From: Bdellovibrio sp. ZAP7
Lineage (GTDB): Bacteria > Bdellovibrionota > FAC87 > UBA2466
Assembly (NCBI GenBank): GCA_945878405.1
Contig: CAMCTJ010000004.1
Coordinates: 107,795 to 171,794, forward strand
DNA: 64,000 nt
Direction of reading: 5' to 3'
The notes beneath the pieces are model-generated. The model ran no database searches. It was not told the DNA's origin and saw only the letters and a program-made list of their open reading frames with translations. Below are positions 7,706 to 17,031 of the stretch, in pieces; position 1 is the first letter of the stretch, and the number at the start of each line of letters is the position of its first letter. The position numbers were made by a program, and so were the translations under genes.

Positions 7706-8280
7706 GTAGAGCCCGCGCTAAAAGCAGAATGAAATTGATTTCGGGGGGAAAGCAACTCTGCCTGATCAGAGATACTGAAGAGGTTTTGAAATTTTTTGAG
7801 TTTACCGCCAAAACAGGATCCGAGGCAGCCTCAGTCATCGAGGCAAGACGAGAAGCTTGCTCTTGGTGTTTTTCGCTCCTGAAAGAAGAAGAGGATCACC
7901 TGACCTGGATCCTCGAAAACTTAGCGGTTATTTTATCCAGACAAACTGAAATTACCGGAGAAAAGCTTGAATCTCTGTCAAAACTAGTGGTCGATGCTTT
8001 GGAAGATTATCAGTCGTGGAGTTCGGACCCTTTTGGCTGGGAACGAAAGCACGCTAATCCGCCCGCTCAACCCACTAAGGAAGTTTCGGTTTCTTCAAAA
8101 GACCTGGGAAGAACTCTAACTTTTCCTGTTCGCGCAGACTTATGTATTGAAGTGAAGATGCCAGAAGGTGGAATTTCTACTGAAGACTTTTTAAGGCTGG
8201 GGCTATTTTTATATCCCTACTGCAATAACCTGGACTTAACCAAAACCTTCTCTTGGCTTAGCCTTACTGAGAAAAATTAG
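7702..8280 (+). CDS. Unknown soluble protein, 192 aa
   Basis: I do not recognise this protein. It starts ATGA-overlapped with the HAD phosphatase and ends in a 4-base convergent overlap with the PilZ gene. The N-terminal half is mainly helical (two stretches rich in Glu, Leu and Lys at about 25-110), and the C-terminal half from about 130 looks beta-rich and ends in a mixed segment. There is no signal peptide and no membrane segment. Tight coupling to its neighbours suggests it is translated, and its composition matches surrounding genes. No function can be offered. Confidence 0.7.
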   Translation: MSRARAKSRMKLISGGKQLCLIRDTEEVLKFFEFTAKTGSEAASVIEARREACSWCFSLLKEEEDHLTWILENLAVILSRQTEITGEKLESLSKLVVDALEDYQSWSSDPFGWERKHANPPAQPTKEVSVSSKDLGRTLTFPVRADLCIEVKMPEGGISTEDFLRLGLFLYPYCNNLDLTKTFSWLSLTEKN

Positions 8281-8747
8281 AACCAGATCATCGGTGGATG
8301 GCTGTCTTGACAAGCAATTTCCGCATACTTGTACATGAACGACACCAACTGGTTGATGACTTCGTAGGACTTTGTATTTTTGTCCAGTTCACATCCGTAC
8401 TCCAACCCTGATCTTCCATTTTCATCAAATGGGATGGCTCTCTTAATTTCGACAACCACTCTTAAATAGGTGTTGGGAGTAAAATAGAACCGAAGGGCAA
8501 TTTTCTGAGCTGCTTTAAAGGGATTTTCAGGATGTTCTTCTCTAAACCGTAATCCCGAGTAACTGACATCCACCACTTCAACATGGGTTAACCCATCTTT
8601 CTCGGCAAAGCTATAAACACCGAGCACTCGATTGAAGATAACACGTTCGTATTCACGACGTTTCTCTTCGTTCTTATTCTTCCGGTAGCTATTAAGATCA
8701 ATAATACGTTCTTTTCCGCCCTTACCGGGAGATTTTCGTTTATCCAT
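8277..8747 (-). CDS. PilZ domain protein (c-di-GMP-type)
   Basis: This 156-residue protein has a PilZ domain at about 32-140. An arginine cluster (KRREYER) at 28-35 precedes the barrel, and DVSYSGLRF at 63-71 matches the D/N-x-S-x-x-G signature. Together these can bind cyclic di-GMP. The N-terminus is short, basic and probably disordered. PilZ proteins act as second-messenger effectors in motility, exopolysaccharide or predation switches. The gene stands beside the UDP-sugar genes but is transcribed separately, with an extended -10 box upstream. Whether it binds c-di-GMP is untested; the RxxxR spacing is slightly irregular. Confidence 0.82.
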   Translation of the reverse strand: MDKRKSPGKGGKERIIDLNSYRKNKNEEKRREYERVIFNRVLGVYSFAEKDGLTHVEVVDVSYSGLRFREEHPENPFKAAQKIALRFYFTPNTYLRVVVEIKRAIPFDENGRSGLEYGCELDKNTKSYEVINQLVSFMYKYAEIACQDSHPPMIWF

Positions 8748-8796
8748 TTTTTTTCCGAGTTTTAGTGTTGGATTTTTACTGACAGGAACAAGATCA

Positions 8797-8805
8797 ATTA
8801 TAGCA
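8797..8805 (-). promoter_or_regulatory. Extended -10 promoter for the PilZ gene
   Basis: On the minus strand the sequence reads TGCTATAAT, a perfect extended -10 element about 50 bases before the PilZ start and between that gene and the end of the UXS gene. The -35 position is poor, which is usual for extended -10 promoters. Confidence 0.5.
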
Positions 8806-8834
8806 TGGAGCTTGCGCTCGATGCACCGCCATAT

Positions 8835-9800
8835 TTAAGACACTGGGCGCTGGCTTTTTTCTTTAAAAAACTCGACTGTCCTTTGAAGGCCACTTTCAAG
8901 ATCGACTTGGGGCTGCCAATCGAGAACTTTCTTGGCCAAACTGATATCGGGTCGGCGCGTCTTGGGATCGTCTTGCGGGAGTGGCCGATATTCAAGTGTC
9001 GACCGACTGTGACAAAGATTTATAATCTTCTGCGCAAATTGACTAATAGTCATTTCAATAGGATTCCCCAGATTAATCGGCCGGGTGTAATCGCTGTGTA
9101 GTGCTCTCATTAATCCTTCGACGAGATCTGCCACATAACAAAAACTTCTCGTTTGTGAACCATCTCCATAGACAGTGACCGGCTCATGGGCCAAAGCCTG
9201 CATACAAAAATTGGGAACTACTCTGCCATCATCTACTCGCATACGAGGACCATAGGTATTAAAGATCCGAACAATACGAGTGGGTAATCCATAAACACGA
9301 TGGTAGGCCATGGTGAGAGCTTCCATATACCGTTTGGATTCATCGTAACAACCGCGAGGCCCAATGGGATTGACGTTTCCCCAGTAACTTTCCTCTTGAG
9401 GATGCTGGAGAGGATCTCCATAAACCTCGGAAGTCGAGGCAACAAGAATGGGACACTTTTTTTCCAGAGCCAACTTGAGAATGTTATCGCTCCCGATAGC
9501 TCCCACATGGAGAGTTTCAATAGGCAATTTGGCATAATCAACAGGACTTGCCGGACTGGCCATATGAAAGATCCCTGTTAGATTTCCGGAGATCTTCAGG
9601 GAATGAATAATATCCTGTTCAATTAAGCTAAAACGACTGTTTCCCAAAAGTTGTTTCACATTTTCAGGACGACCCGTGATGAAATTATCGACTGCAATGA
9701 CTTCACATTCATTTTCAATGAGTCTTTCACACAAATGAGAGCCGATAAACCCAGCTCCTCCCGAAACTAAATAGCGTCCTTTAGGATATTGTTTTTTCAT
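8835..9800 (-). CDS. UDP-glucuronate decarboxylase (UDP-xylose synthase)
   Basis: This 321-residue extended SDR has the GGAGFIGSH nucleotide loop at 14-22, TSEVYGDP near 122-129, and YDESKR giving the Tyr/Lys pair near 151-155. The family signature HxASPASP near 79-86 is specific to UDP-glucuronate decarboxylases. It converts UDP-glucuronate to UDP-xylose with bound NAD+. The start overlaps the end of ugd by 4 bases, so the two genes form a two-step UDP-glucose to UDP-xylose module. The products probably feed a surface polysaccharide or lipopolysaccharide. Alternatives such as UDP-glucose epimerase are unlikely given the HxASPASP motif. Confidence 0.9.
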   Translation of the reverse strand: MKKQYPKGRYLVSGGAGFIGSHLCERLIENECEVIAVDNFITGRPENVKQLLGNSRFSLIEQDIIHSLKISGNLTGIFHMASPASPVDYAKLPIETLHVGAIGSDNILKLALEKKCPILVASTSEVYGDPLQHPQEESYWGNVNPIGPRGCYDESKRYMEALTMAYHRVYGLPTRIVRIFNTYGPRMRVDDGRVVPNFCMQALAHEPVTVYGDGSQTRSFCYVADLVEGLMRALHSDYTRPINLGNPIEMTISQFAQKIINLCHSRSTLEYRPLPQDDPKTRRPDISLAKKVLDWQPQVDLESGLQRTVEFFKEKSQRPVS

Positions 9801-11104
9801 GCGGGATCGACTTGTCCAATGCAGTAATATTTCAAGCCTTGGTTTTCAAGACTCGAACGATTGTAAAGATTTCTCCCATCAAAAACGACGGGGTTTTTCA
9901 ACTCTCTCTTAATCATCTCAAAATCCGGTGTTCTAAACTCATTCCACTCAGTCAAAATAGCGAGCGCATCTGAGCCAGATAGAACATCGTAGGCGTGCTC
10001 GACCAATTCAACCTGATCTTTAAAAAAGTTTTTAGCTTCATGACGAGCAACCGGATCGTATGCCTTAACCTTACAACCTAATTTTAAAAGTTCATTAATG
10101 AGACTCACGGCCGGGGCCTCTCTCATGTCATCGGTTTCGGGTTTGAAGGCTAGCCCCCACACAGCTACTGTTTTTCCGGAGAGTGCACTTCCAAAATATT
10201 TTCTCATTTTTTCGAGAAGAACCAGCTTTTGCTTTTCATTGACTGAATGAACAGCGCGGAACATATCTAGTCCTAGCCCGTACTCTTTCCCTAGGTGAAT
10301 TAATCCCTGAACGTCTTTAGGAAAACAGGAACCTCCATAGCCACAACCGGGATATAAAAACTTGGAACCAATGCGACTATCAGTAACCAAGACTTTTCGA
10401 ACTTCTTGAATGTTCCCACCAACTCTTTCACAGAGATTAGCCATCTCATTTATAAAAGAAATCTTAGTCGCTAGAAAAGCATTAGCAGCATACTTAGCAA
10501 GCTCAGCAGATCGATTATCCATGAAAAAAATGGGATTGCCCGAACGAATATAAGGCGCATACAAATCAGCCATCACTTGTTTAGCCCATTCGGATTGCGT
10601 CCCCACAACCACCCGCTCAGGTTTCATAAAATCATTAACGGCGGTTCCCTCTTTTAAAAACTCAGGGTTTGAAACCACTTCAACTTGATGAGAGACCCCC
10701 TTCAAAACCTCCCTGACTTTGTCAGCGGTGCCCACAGGAACAGTACTCTTCAGAACAACTACGGTACTGCCTTTGACATTCTCCCGAATCATTTTGGCAG
10801 CAGAAAGCACATAGGTTAGGTCCAAAGCGCCGCTTTCGGTCGTGGGTGTTCCCACCGCAATAAAAACCACCTGGCTCTTACTAATCGAAGTTGAAATGTC
10901 AGTTGTGAAAGAAAGTCGGTTCGCCTTACGATTTCTCGAAACTAATTCATCTAGTCCCGGTTCATAGATGGGTATCTGACCAGCCAGCAGTTTTTCAACT
11001 TTGCGGGAATCAACATCGGCACAAACGACATGATTACCCGAGTCAGAAAAACAAGCTCCGGCAACTAATCCGACATAACCGGTACCCAGAACGCATATTC
11101 TCAT
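9797..11104 (-). CDS. ugd: UDP-glucose 6-dehydrogenase
   Basis: This 435-residue protein matches UDP-glucose dehydrogenases over its full length. A GTGYVGL nucleotide loop lies at 7-13, the catalytic Cys is in the [10 protein letters not shown] motif near 255-264, and a second Rossmann domain begins near 310. It oxidises UDP-glucose to UDP-glucuronate using two NAD+. It is cytoplasmic and directly upstream of, and overlapping, the UDP-glucuronate decarboxylase gene. GGGAG lies about 8 bases before ATG. A 138-base divergent gap to the flippase-like gene holds a possible TATACT box for this operon. Confidence 0.93.
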   Translation of the reverse strand: MRICVLGTGYVGLVAGACFSDSGNHVVCADVDSRKVEKLLAGQIPIYEPGLDELVSRNRKANRLSFTTDISTSISKSQVVFIAVGTPTTESGALDLTYVLSAAKMIRENVKGSTVVVLKSTVPVGTADKVREVLKGVSHQVEVVSNPEFLKEGTAVNDFMKPERVVVGTQSEWAKQVMADLYAPYIRSGNPIFFMDNRSAELAKYAANAFLATKISFINEMANLCERVGGNIQEVRKVLVTDSRIGSKFLYPGCGYGGSCFPKDVQGLIHLGKEYGLGLDMFRAVHSVNEKQKLVLLEKMRKYFGSALSGKTVAVWGLAFKPETDDMREAPAVSLINELLKLGCKVKAYDPVARHEAKNFFKDQVELVEHAYDVLSGSDALAILTEWNEFRTPDFEMIKRELKNPVVFDGRNLYNRSSLENQGLKYYCIGQVDPA

Positions 11105-11242
11105 TGGATTTGCTCCCTGAAGGGATGAAAGTATATGAAATTAATGGAGATTAGTTTTCATCTCTTTTTTATTGTGAGAAACTACATCTAATTTTAGACT
11201 GGGCCGATTTTCAAGTCAATTTGTTGAAACTGCGAAGGAATT

Positions 11243-12223
11243 ATGCCCCTAAATCAGAAGCTTAAGCTCGCCTTAAAAACCCTTCTCGGACTGGGACTCG
11301 TCGTATGGGTGTTAAAGGGTAAGATGGTTGATTTCTCGTTACTTAAGAATCTGATTTTGAATCCTCTAAATTTATTAGTAGCCCTTTTGTTTTTAGGTGC
11401 GTCTGCATTTTTGTGCACTTCCCGGTGGCTGATTCTTGTTAGGGGCCAGGGACTTCAGCTTTCTTTTCGAGATTTATTTTCTCTCAACATGATTGGGAGT
11501 TTTTTTAACACTTTTATGCCAGGCTCTGTGGGGGGAGATTTGATCAAGGCTTGGTATATTGCAGGAAAGCAACCCGGTAAGCGCACTGAGGCAGTTTTTA
11601 CTGTGCTTTTGGATAGAGTATTAGGACTTTCGGTAATTATTTTTTATGCAGCATTTACTTTGATTATCTTTTCACACTGGCTTAACGGACGAGCCGAGCT
11701 AAAAGCTATCGCTATTTGTGTGTGGAGTTTTACCCTTTTTTCAATTGTGGCTGGTCTTCTTTTCTTTTGTACAAACTTTTTTAAAAGCTCTTTTTCCGAA
11801 AAACTTATGTTTTATCTGAGACGCTCTAAAAAACTTTCCAAGATTTTAGACGCTACTTTTCTCTATCAAGATCAACCAAAGAAAATTTTAAAAGCGGTTT
11901 TGTTATCTGCCCTTTCTATTTTCGTTTCTATTTACTTTCACTTTATTCAAGGCCAATCGATCAATGCTCCCTTATCCCTGGTTCAATATTTTGCCATTGT
12001 TCCTTTGGCTATGATTGCTTCGGCAGTGCCTCTTCTTCCGGGAGGAATCGGAACTGGGCAAGTTGCGTTCTTCACACTTTTTAAATGGAATGGAATTAGC
12101 AATCCAGAACTCGGAGGCACTCTGTGCACGCTGGTACAGATTTACTCTATTTTATTCAACTGTCTCGGTTACTTCTTTTATCTTCAGTATAAAAAACGCC
12201 CTGTCTTGGATGCTTCAATATGA
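11243..12223 (+). CDS. LPG synthase TM/UPF0104-type flippase-like membrane protein
   Basis: This 326-residue integral membrane protein has about eight hydrophobic segments and the family hallmarks SFFNTFMPGSVGGD near 90-103 and PGGIGTGQ near 265-272. These belong to the lysylphosphatidylglycerol synthetase TM region family (PF03706). Standalone members are thought to act in lipid-linked or glycolipid transport. The function here is not settled. An AAGGAA ribosome site sits close to the ATG. The stop overlaps the recO start by 4 bases. The gene starts a two-gene operon that is divergent from ugd. Confidence 0.85.
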   Translation: MPLNQKLKLALKTLLGLGLVVWVLKGKMVDFSLLKNLILNPLNLLVALLFLGASAFLCTSRWLILVRGQGLQLSFRDLFSLNMIGSFFNTFMPGSVGGDLIKAWYIAGKQPGKRTEAVFTVLLDRVLGLSVIIFYAAFTLIIFSHWLNGRAELKAIAICVWSFTLFSIVAGLLFFCTNFFKSSFSEKLMFYLRRSKKLSKILDATFLYQDQPKKILKAVLLSALSIFVSIYFHFIQGQSINAPLSLVQYFAIVPLAMIASAVPLLPGGIGTGQVAFFTLFKWNGISNPELGGTLCTLVQIYSILFNCLGYFFYLQYKKRPVLDASI

Positions 12224-12948
12224 GACATGCTTCAAAGGCCATTGTTCTATCGGTAGAAAAATTTGGTGAAGCAGATTGCTATGTACGTTTTCTGACTCAA
12301 AAATGGGGAGTGATTTCTACTCTAGCTAAATCGGCCCGAAAAAGTAAAAAACGCTACGTAGGTGGCTTAGACCTTTTCTGTCATGATGAAATTTTTTTGA
12401 GAGGCGATCCTAAAGATAGACCTTACCTACTTGAACTTAATGTTATTAATTCATTTCCTGGAATTCGAGAGGAGCTGGATAAGGTCATGATGGCGGGAAA
12501 GGTCGTCCAATGGATTAGAAAGTTAGCCGATGTCCCCACCCCAATGCCCCAACTTTACAGTCTCTTGGGCCAGACTCTTTCTCTGATTGAGCAGGAATCC
12601 AAAATCGAGCGCCTGGAACTTTTAACTTTGGTATTTAAATTAAAACTTCTTTGTTTCCTGGGGCTAAGTCCTCAAGTAGACAAATGCACTCGGTGTGAAG
12701 GCCCCCTAGACCCAACAACAATCTTTGATCTGAGCTCCGGAGGAGCTGTTTGCAGTCAGTGTCCTAAGGATGTCTCAACTCATAATCTTTATTTGGAAAC
12801 AGAGCAAAGACTGCTTCTCCGAAATGCTGAACAACTCAAGCTTTCCACTTGGAATAGCTTTAATACAAATCCCTTACAGATTCCTTCCCTGACCCGTCTT
12901 CTGACACAGTTTGCCTCATTTCATACCCACATTAAGTTGCCTAATTGA
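12220..12948 (+). CDS. recO: DNA repair protein RecO
   Basis: This 242-residue protein has the RecO OB-fold N-terminus (about 1-80, with KAIVLS and EAD...F-T.K.G) and a helical middle. A zinc-type CxxC...CxxC site lies at about 153-187. RecO loads RecA onto SSB-coated gaps together with RecR. Overlap with the gene upstream is 4 bases, and there is no clear terminator after it. The length and zinc site are typical, and I see no defect. Confidence 0.9.
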   Translation: MRHASKAIVLSVEKFGEADCYVRFLTQKWGVISTLAKSARKSKKRYVGGLDLFCHDEIFLRGDPKDRPYLLELNVINSFPGIREELDKVMMAGKVVQWIRKLADVPTPMPQLYSLLGQTLSLIEQESKIERLELLTLVFKLKLLCFLGLSPQVDKCTRCEGPLDPTTIFDLSSGGAVCSQCPKDVSTHNLYLETEQRLLLRNAEQLKLSTWNSFNTNPLQIPSLTRLLTQFASFHTHIKLPN

Positions 12949-13253
12949 GTGTCACTTTTTAAGACAGGTGTTCACTGTCGCGATACAAGCCCTAACCAAT
13001 TGAAACTACGTTATTATTAACGATCCCGATTCAAATTATCGACACTCGGGTTCTTAGGTTATCCAAAAAGACGAAATTTCAATTCCTCTCCGACTAGGCC
13101 CCAACTCTTTAGATTACTTTGAGAAACTCCCCCTTCGAAAAGTTGGCCAAGTTCTTGCTGTATTCTCTATGTAGACAAGACAAGAGACGCAACGTGAAAC
13201 AGCAACTGAGAGACAACTTGATTACAAAATTTACTAGCAACGGAGATAGCATC
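12949..13253 (+). other. 305-base intergenic stretch, little found
   Basis: This gap separates recO from a small secreted-protein gene. I see no RNA gene, no strong hairpin and no convincing promoter. An open frame extends back from the secreted protein to 13119, but its codons read as non-coding. GGAG at 13242-13245 is the ribosome site for the ATG at 13254. Confidence 0.4.
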
Positions 13254-13529
13254 ATGAAACGCAATTCAAAAATCTTTTTTATGATTCTCTTTTTAGCTTC
13301 AGTGGGCAGAGCTCAAGTGGTTCTGCCCCCAAGCTCAGAGTATAACGATCCGTACAACTACTATAGAGACTGTGTTTCCAATAATGGAGAGGAAGGCGAA
13401 ACGATTTGTGAGCAACAAACTGGTTCTCTTTTTCCAGAAGAAGATTCTAAACCAGTAGAAGAGCCCACGGCACAAGTGGAAGAATCCCCTTTCGATCCTT
13501 TCTCCATGGCAATAGCAGCTGGTGAATAA
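13254..13529 (+). CDS. Small secreted acidic protein, unknown
   Basis: This 91-residue product has a typical signal peptide (basic start, hydrophobic 8-18, cleavage likely after RAQ near 21). The mature part is acidic, has two cysteines (Cys40 and Cys52), is Pro/Glu-rich at 60-78 and ends in FDPFSMAIAAGE. I chose ATG 13254 because GGAG lies 8 bases upstream and the signal peptide begins there. It is unrecognised. A near-identical 10-residue motif (FDPFSIAIAA) occurs in the Tad-domain protein at 54726-56594. It converges with ccsA with a 5-base gap. Confidence 0.6.
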   Translation: MKRNSKIFFMILFLASVGRAQVVLPPSSEYNDPYNYYRDCVSNNGEEGETICEQQTGSLFPEEDSKPVEEPTAQVEESPFDPFSMAIAAGE

Positions 13530-13534
13530 TCGCC

Positions 13535-15223
13535 TTAAATTCCAGTTCTGGGTGCAATGAACTGGTTGCCGGGTTTCCCTGCTTTAACAAAACGCATGTA
13601 GGAAAATACAACCAAGGCGACTTGGATAATCAAATATCCGATAACATAACTGAGTCCCCCAGATCCGAATCCGTAAGAGTGGAGTCCCACGCCCAAGACA
13701 AAGTTAACTCCGTACCAAGCCATCACTACCCCTAAAAAGGATAGAACAGTAGCAGCCACAAATCCAAATCCCTTCAGCCAGCCGGTGAATCTGCCATGAA
13801 GAACAGCAATGTAAAAAAGAAGTGCGATGAGCGCCCATACTTCTTTTGGATCCCATCCCCAAAACCGACCCCAGGAATAATCTGCCCAAACTCCGCCTAG
13901 GATGGTTCCCGCAGCCAGTAAAATCACTCCGATCTGCATAGCTCGATACATAAAGATGATGTTTTGCTGGATCACCTCTACATTTTTCGGTTTAAAAATA
14001 TAGAGCCCCAGATTCAAGTTCCCAAGACAGGTGGATACTGCAAAAGCAGCATAGCTCAGAGTAATACAAAGAACGTGAATCGTTAGCCAAAAGTTACTTC
14101 GCAAAACAGGAACCAAGGGATGAATGCCGGGGTCCAAAACCGAAGGAAGATTGTCGGCTAATACTAAACCCGCAATTGAAAAAACCACTGAAGCCGTGGG
14201 GATCACCAGATTCTTATAAGCAAGCCAAATGATCAGGGAAAATAAAACACATCCCCAGGTCACCCACACGACTGATTCATACATGTTTGTTACGGGAGGT
14301 CTTCCGGAAATCCAAGCCCGCAAGAGAAACCCATAAGTGTGAATTAAAAAACCGACCAGAAGACAAACTGCTCCGATTTGGTTCAAGCGGATATTTTTTG
14401 CTACTAAACCCGCCACCAAAAAGATTAAAGCAATTGTATAAACCACCCAAGCCCAGCGGAAGGGTCTGAACTGGTTGTAATGAATTTCCCGACTGAGCTC
14501 TGAAGTGGAAGGATACTGTCCCTGGGCTAAATCTTGGCGAAGGGCTCTTTCAACTTCGAGACTACTGCTATTCCACTGACTTGCATCTTTATTCAAATAA
14601 GCATCGACCATTTTTCTCAAGGTCAGCGCAAATTCGTCCCGTTTATCTGAAGCATAAGGAAGACTTCCACCGTCTGTCAGAGCGGATAGAGGGAACCACG
14701 TTTCTTGTTGGCTTTTTGGATTAGGAAGAATGATGAGTGCACTCCCACCCACAATGGCTTCCAAAAGACCTTTTTTATTTTGAAGCTCAATAGCCTTTTT
14801 TTCTAAAGTACTTAATCGTTCTTTTCGAGACTCCTTCTGACTAGCCTCCCGTAAAATCTTATCTAATCCCGTGAGACTATCCATCTCTGAGGGTCGAAAA
14901 TACTGTCGTTTTACCTCGAGTCCTAGAGCCTCTTTTAGGGGTTTATAGTCGATTCTAATAAACTCTTCGTCTTGCCATTCTTTATCTAAAGAAATCAACC
15001 AACCAAAAGTCACTTCGGAAGCACTGAGCCCCTTCCACTGATTTTTTCCGGTAATATAGACCATACTCTCGCGTGCAAAAGTATCGTAGGGTTTTACGCG
15101 ACCTCGATCTTGGATGGCCCAGGAACGGATAGAATCCCATGAAAATCCTTCTCTTTTTTGAGGCGATGCCAGGCAATCATTTATCGAAAATAACAAAGCC
15201 ATTATAATCATGACTTGCTTCAT
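13535..15223 (-). CDS. ccsA: Cytochrome c biogenesis protein CcsA/ResC
   Basis: This 562-residue protein has a short N-terminal signal-like segment, a long periplasmic-type region, then about eight transmembrane helices from about residue 255. It carries the WGRFWGWDPKEVWA heme-handling (WWD) motif and flanking histidines typical of CcsA/ResC. With ResB it forms the system II cytochrome c synthase that exports heme and attaches it to apocytochrome CXXCH. It overlaps the resB end by 4 bases. The enlarged N-terminus is unusual against short CcsA forms but known in some lineages. Confidence 0.9.
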   Translation of the reverse strand: MKQVMIIMALLFSINDCLASPQKREGFSWDSIRSWAIQDRGRVKPYDTFARESMVYITGKNQWKGLSASEVTFGWLISLDKEWQDEEFIRIDYKPLKEALGLEVKRQYFRPSEMDSLTGLDKILREASQKESRKERLSTLEKKAIELQNKKGLLEAIVGGSALIILPNPKSQQETWFPLSALTDGGSLPYASDKRDEFALTLRKMVDAYLNKDASQWNSSSLEVERALRQDLAQGQYPSTSELSREIHYNQFRPFRWAWVVYTIALIFLVAGLVAKNIRLNQIGAVCLLVGFLIHTYGFLLRAWISGRPPVTNMYESVVWVTWGCVLFSLIIWLAYKNLVIPTASVVFSIAGLVLADNLPSVLDPGIHPLVPVLRSNFWLTIHVLCITLSYAAFAVSTCLGNLNLGLYIFKPKNVEVIQQNIIFMYRAMQIGVILLAAGTILGGVWADYSWGRFWGWDPKEVWALIALLFYIAVLHGRFTGWLKGFGFVAATVLSFLGVVMAWYGVNFVLGVGLHSYGFGSGGLSYVIGYLIIQVALVVFSYMRFVKAGKPGNQFIAPRTGI

Positions 15224-17031
15224 ACGGCCTCCTTGTGGCTTCCAGTTAACATTTTAAGATAATGGGGATTCATATAAAACATGAGAGCTATTCCCAAAGT
15301 CATGATGAGAGAACCCAAATACTTGAGCACCCTTCCCGGATCATGATTTACAGCAAACACAGACACTGCAGGTTGTCCTGGAGAGAGCTGATAGCTTGCT
15401 TGATAAAAATAGTAGCCACCATACTTCAGCGGCTCATTCATACTGATCATAGCTTTTTTATCCGCATTTGCTTTTGGATCTTTCACCGTTACGTCACTAA
15501 TAAAACTTGCAGCCGTATTGGTTCCCGGGTTAGTTCCCATGGAAAATTTATCTAAGTAGAGACTGAAGGGTAACTGTAACTTGTCTCTGCTATATTCAAT
15601 GATAAGGTCCATCGTCCCCACTGCCAGACCTTTACCGGCACCTTCCAAAAGCCAGAAGGAGGGCCTATCCCCCACTTTTACTCTGATAGCTGTCAGAAAA
15701 GGTTCATCGGCTCCCTGAAGCACGTCTACTGAGCGAGGTTCTTCGTCAAACACCGCCGAAGGAAGCCACTCTTTGAGTTCCAGTTCTATATCCATCCAAC
15801 CAGTAGGGATCTTTTTCCCGGGAACCAATTCACCCTGACTGTTCAGTGCACCCGAGCTCGCCAGCACTCGGTAAAGAATTTTTGAGTTGTCTGCAGTTTG
15901 GGCTAAATACAATCTGCCTCGAGACTTTCCTACTCCCATTAGCTGGGAGGGCTCCTCTGATTTCTGCATTCCAAAGGTTACCCCCAAAGTCTTCTCGGCC
16001 GATTTTTTTCCACCATGAAGCGTAGTGAATTCAGGAAATAGTGCGAAGACAGTATGCTTTTCCACACTTTGTGGGTTTTTAGAATCTCGGACCAGTAATT
16101 CAACCGCTGGATTTACTGGCTCAGTGCTTTTACTGATAAGTTTTTTACCTTCAACTACGGCGTAGGGAAGATACCGCTCAACCTTTACCTCCAAATCAAT
16201 ATCTTTTACGGCTCTCCAACTTCCAATTAGATCAGTAATTTTCAGAGCAAACCTTTGGCCATTTCTCTCAACAAGTAATCTTCCTTTATCGACGTTATTA
16301 ACTTTGTTTTCGGGTTTTGTTTGAAAGAATCGGCTTTCATCGTCTTTATGAATTAATTTTTGAAAAGTTACTATTGCCGGACCTAAGTTCAGTTCCGACT
16401 TTTCATTTTTAGCGTCTAGCCTCAACCATTCCTCAATCTGAAAACGCGAATTTGTTAACCCCACTTTTACCGCCGGAAGCCCCACTCCTGGTATGGGACT
16501 CAGAATCATCTTTGTTTCTGGAATGGCTCTAGGAATCACCTTATCAATGATCAAGTCCTCTCCACCAGCAAGCTTCACTTTGAGAATTTCTCCTTCTTTG
16601 GTTCGGTGGAACTCAGGAACCGAAAAACTCTCTACTTTTCCTGTTTTTTGGTCGCGCAAAATAAGTTTCAAATCATTCAAAACAATTTCAGAGCTCTGTT
16701 TTTTCTCAGGAATGGGCATATTTCCATCCATCCCAAATTGTTGGGTGACGAAAGCGCCTACTAAAATAATGATAATTCCCAGGTGAGTGATCACAAATCC
16801 TGCTTGCCGCAACTTCCAGGGAAAGCGGGACATCGCAGCACAAAAAACATTGAGCCCTAAAAGAAAAAGGACTCCTCCAAACCACCACCGTTGATAGACT
16901 ACAATCTGAGAGCCCCGCATCCCATAGTAACTTCCCATGATGGTGGCGAAAGCTAAAACAGCAGATAAAAGAAGAATCGAAATAACCGCCAATTTTACCG
17001 ATGAAAAATATTTAAAAAGGCCCTTAACCAT
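15220..17031 (-). CDS. resB: Cytochrome c biogenesis protein ResB/Ccs1
   Basis: This 603-residue protein has three N-terminal transmembrane helices (about 12-32, 48-66 and 76-97), a large extracytoplasmic domain from about 100 to 570, and a final helix at about 573-592. That is the ResB/Ccs1 topology. FVITHLGIIIILVGA is typical of the third helix and includes a conserved heme-binding-type histidine. It works with CcsA in system II cytochrome c assembly. It overlaps ygfZ by 8 bases and ccsA by 4. The length is at the upper end for ResB. Confidence 0.9.
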   Translation of the reverse strand: MVKGLFKYFSSVKLAVISILLLSAVLAFATIMGSYYGMRGSQIVVYQRWWFGGVLFLLGLNVFCAAMSRFPWKLRQAGFVITHLGIIIILVGAFVTQQFGMDGNMPIPEKKQSSEIVLNDLKLILRDQKTGKVESFSVPEFHRTKEGEILKVKLAGGEDLIIDKVIPRAIPETKMILSPIPGVGLPAVKVGLTNSRFQIEEWLRLDAKNEKSELNLGPAIVTFQKLIHKDDESRFFQTKPENKVNNVDKGRLLVERNGQRFALKITDLIGSWRAVKDIDLEVKVERYLPYAVVEGKKLISKSTEPVNPAVELLVRDSKNPQSVEKHTVFALFPEFTTLHGGKKSAEKTLGVTFGMQKSEEPSQLMGVGKSRGRLYLAQTADNSKILYRVLASSGALNSQGELVPGKKIPTGWMDIELELKEWLPSAVFDEEPRSVDVLQGADEPFLTAIRVKVGDRPSFWLLEGAGKGLAVGTMDLIIEYSRDKLQLPFSLYLDKFSMGTNPGTNTAASFISDVTVKDPKANADKKAMISMNEPLKYGGYYFYQASYQLSPGQPAVSVFAVNHDPGRVLKYLGSLIMTLGIALMFYMNPHYLKMLTGSHKEAV

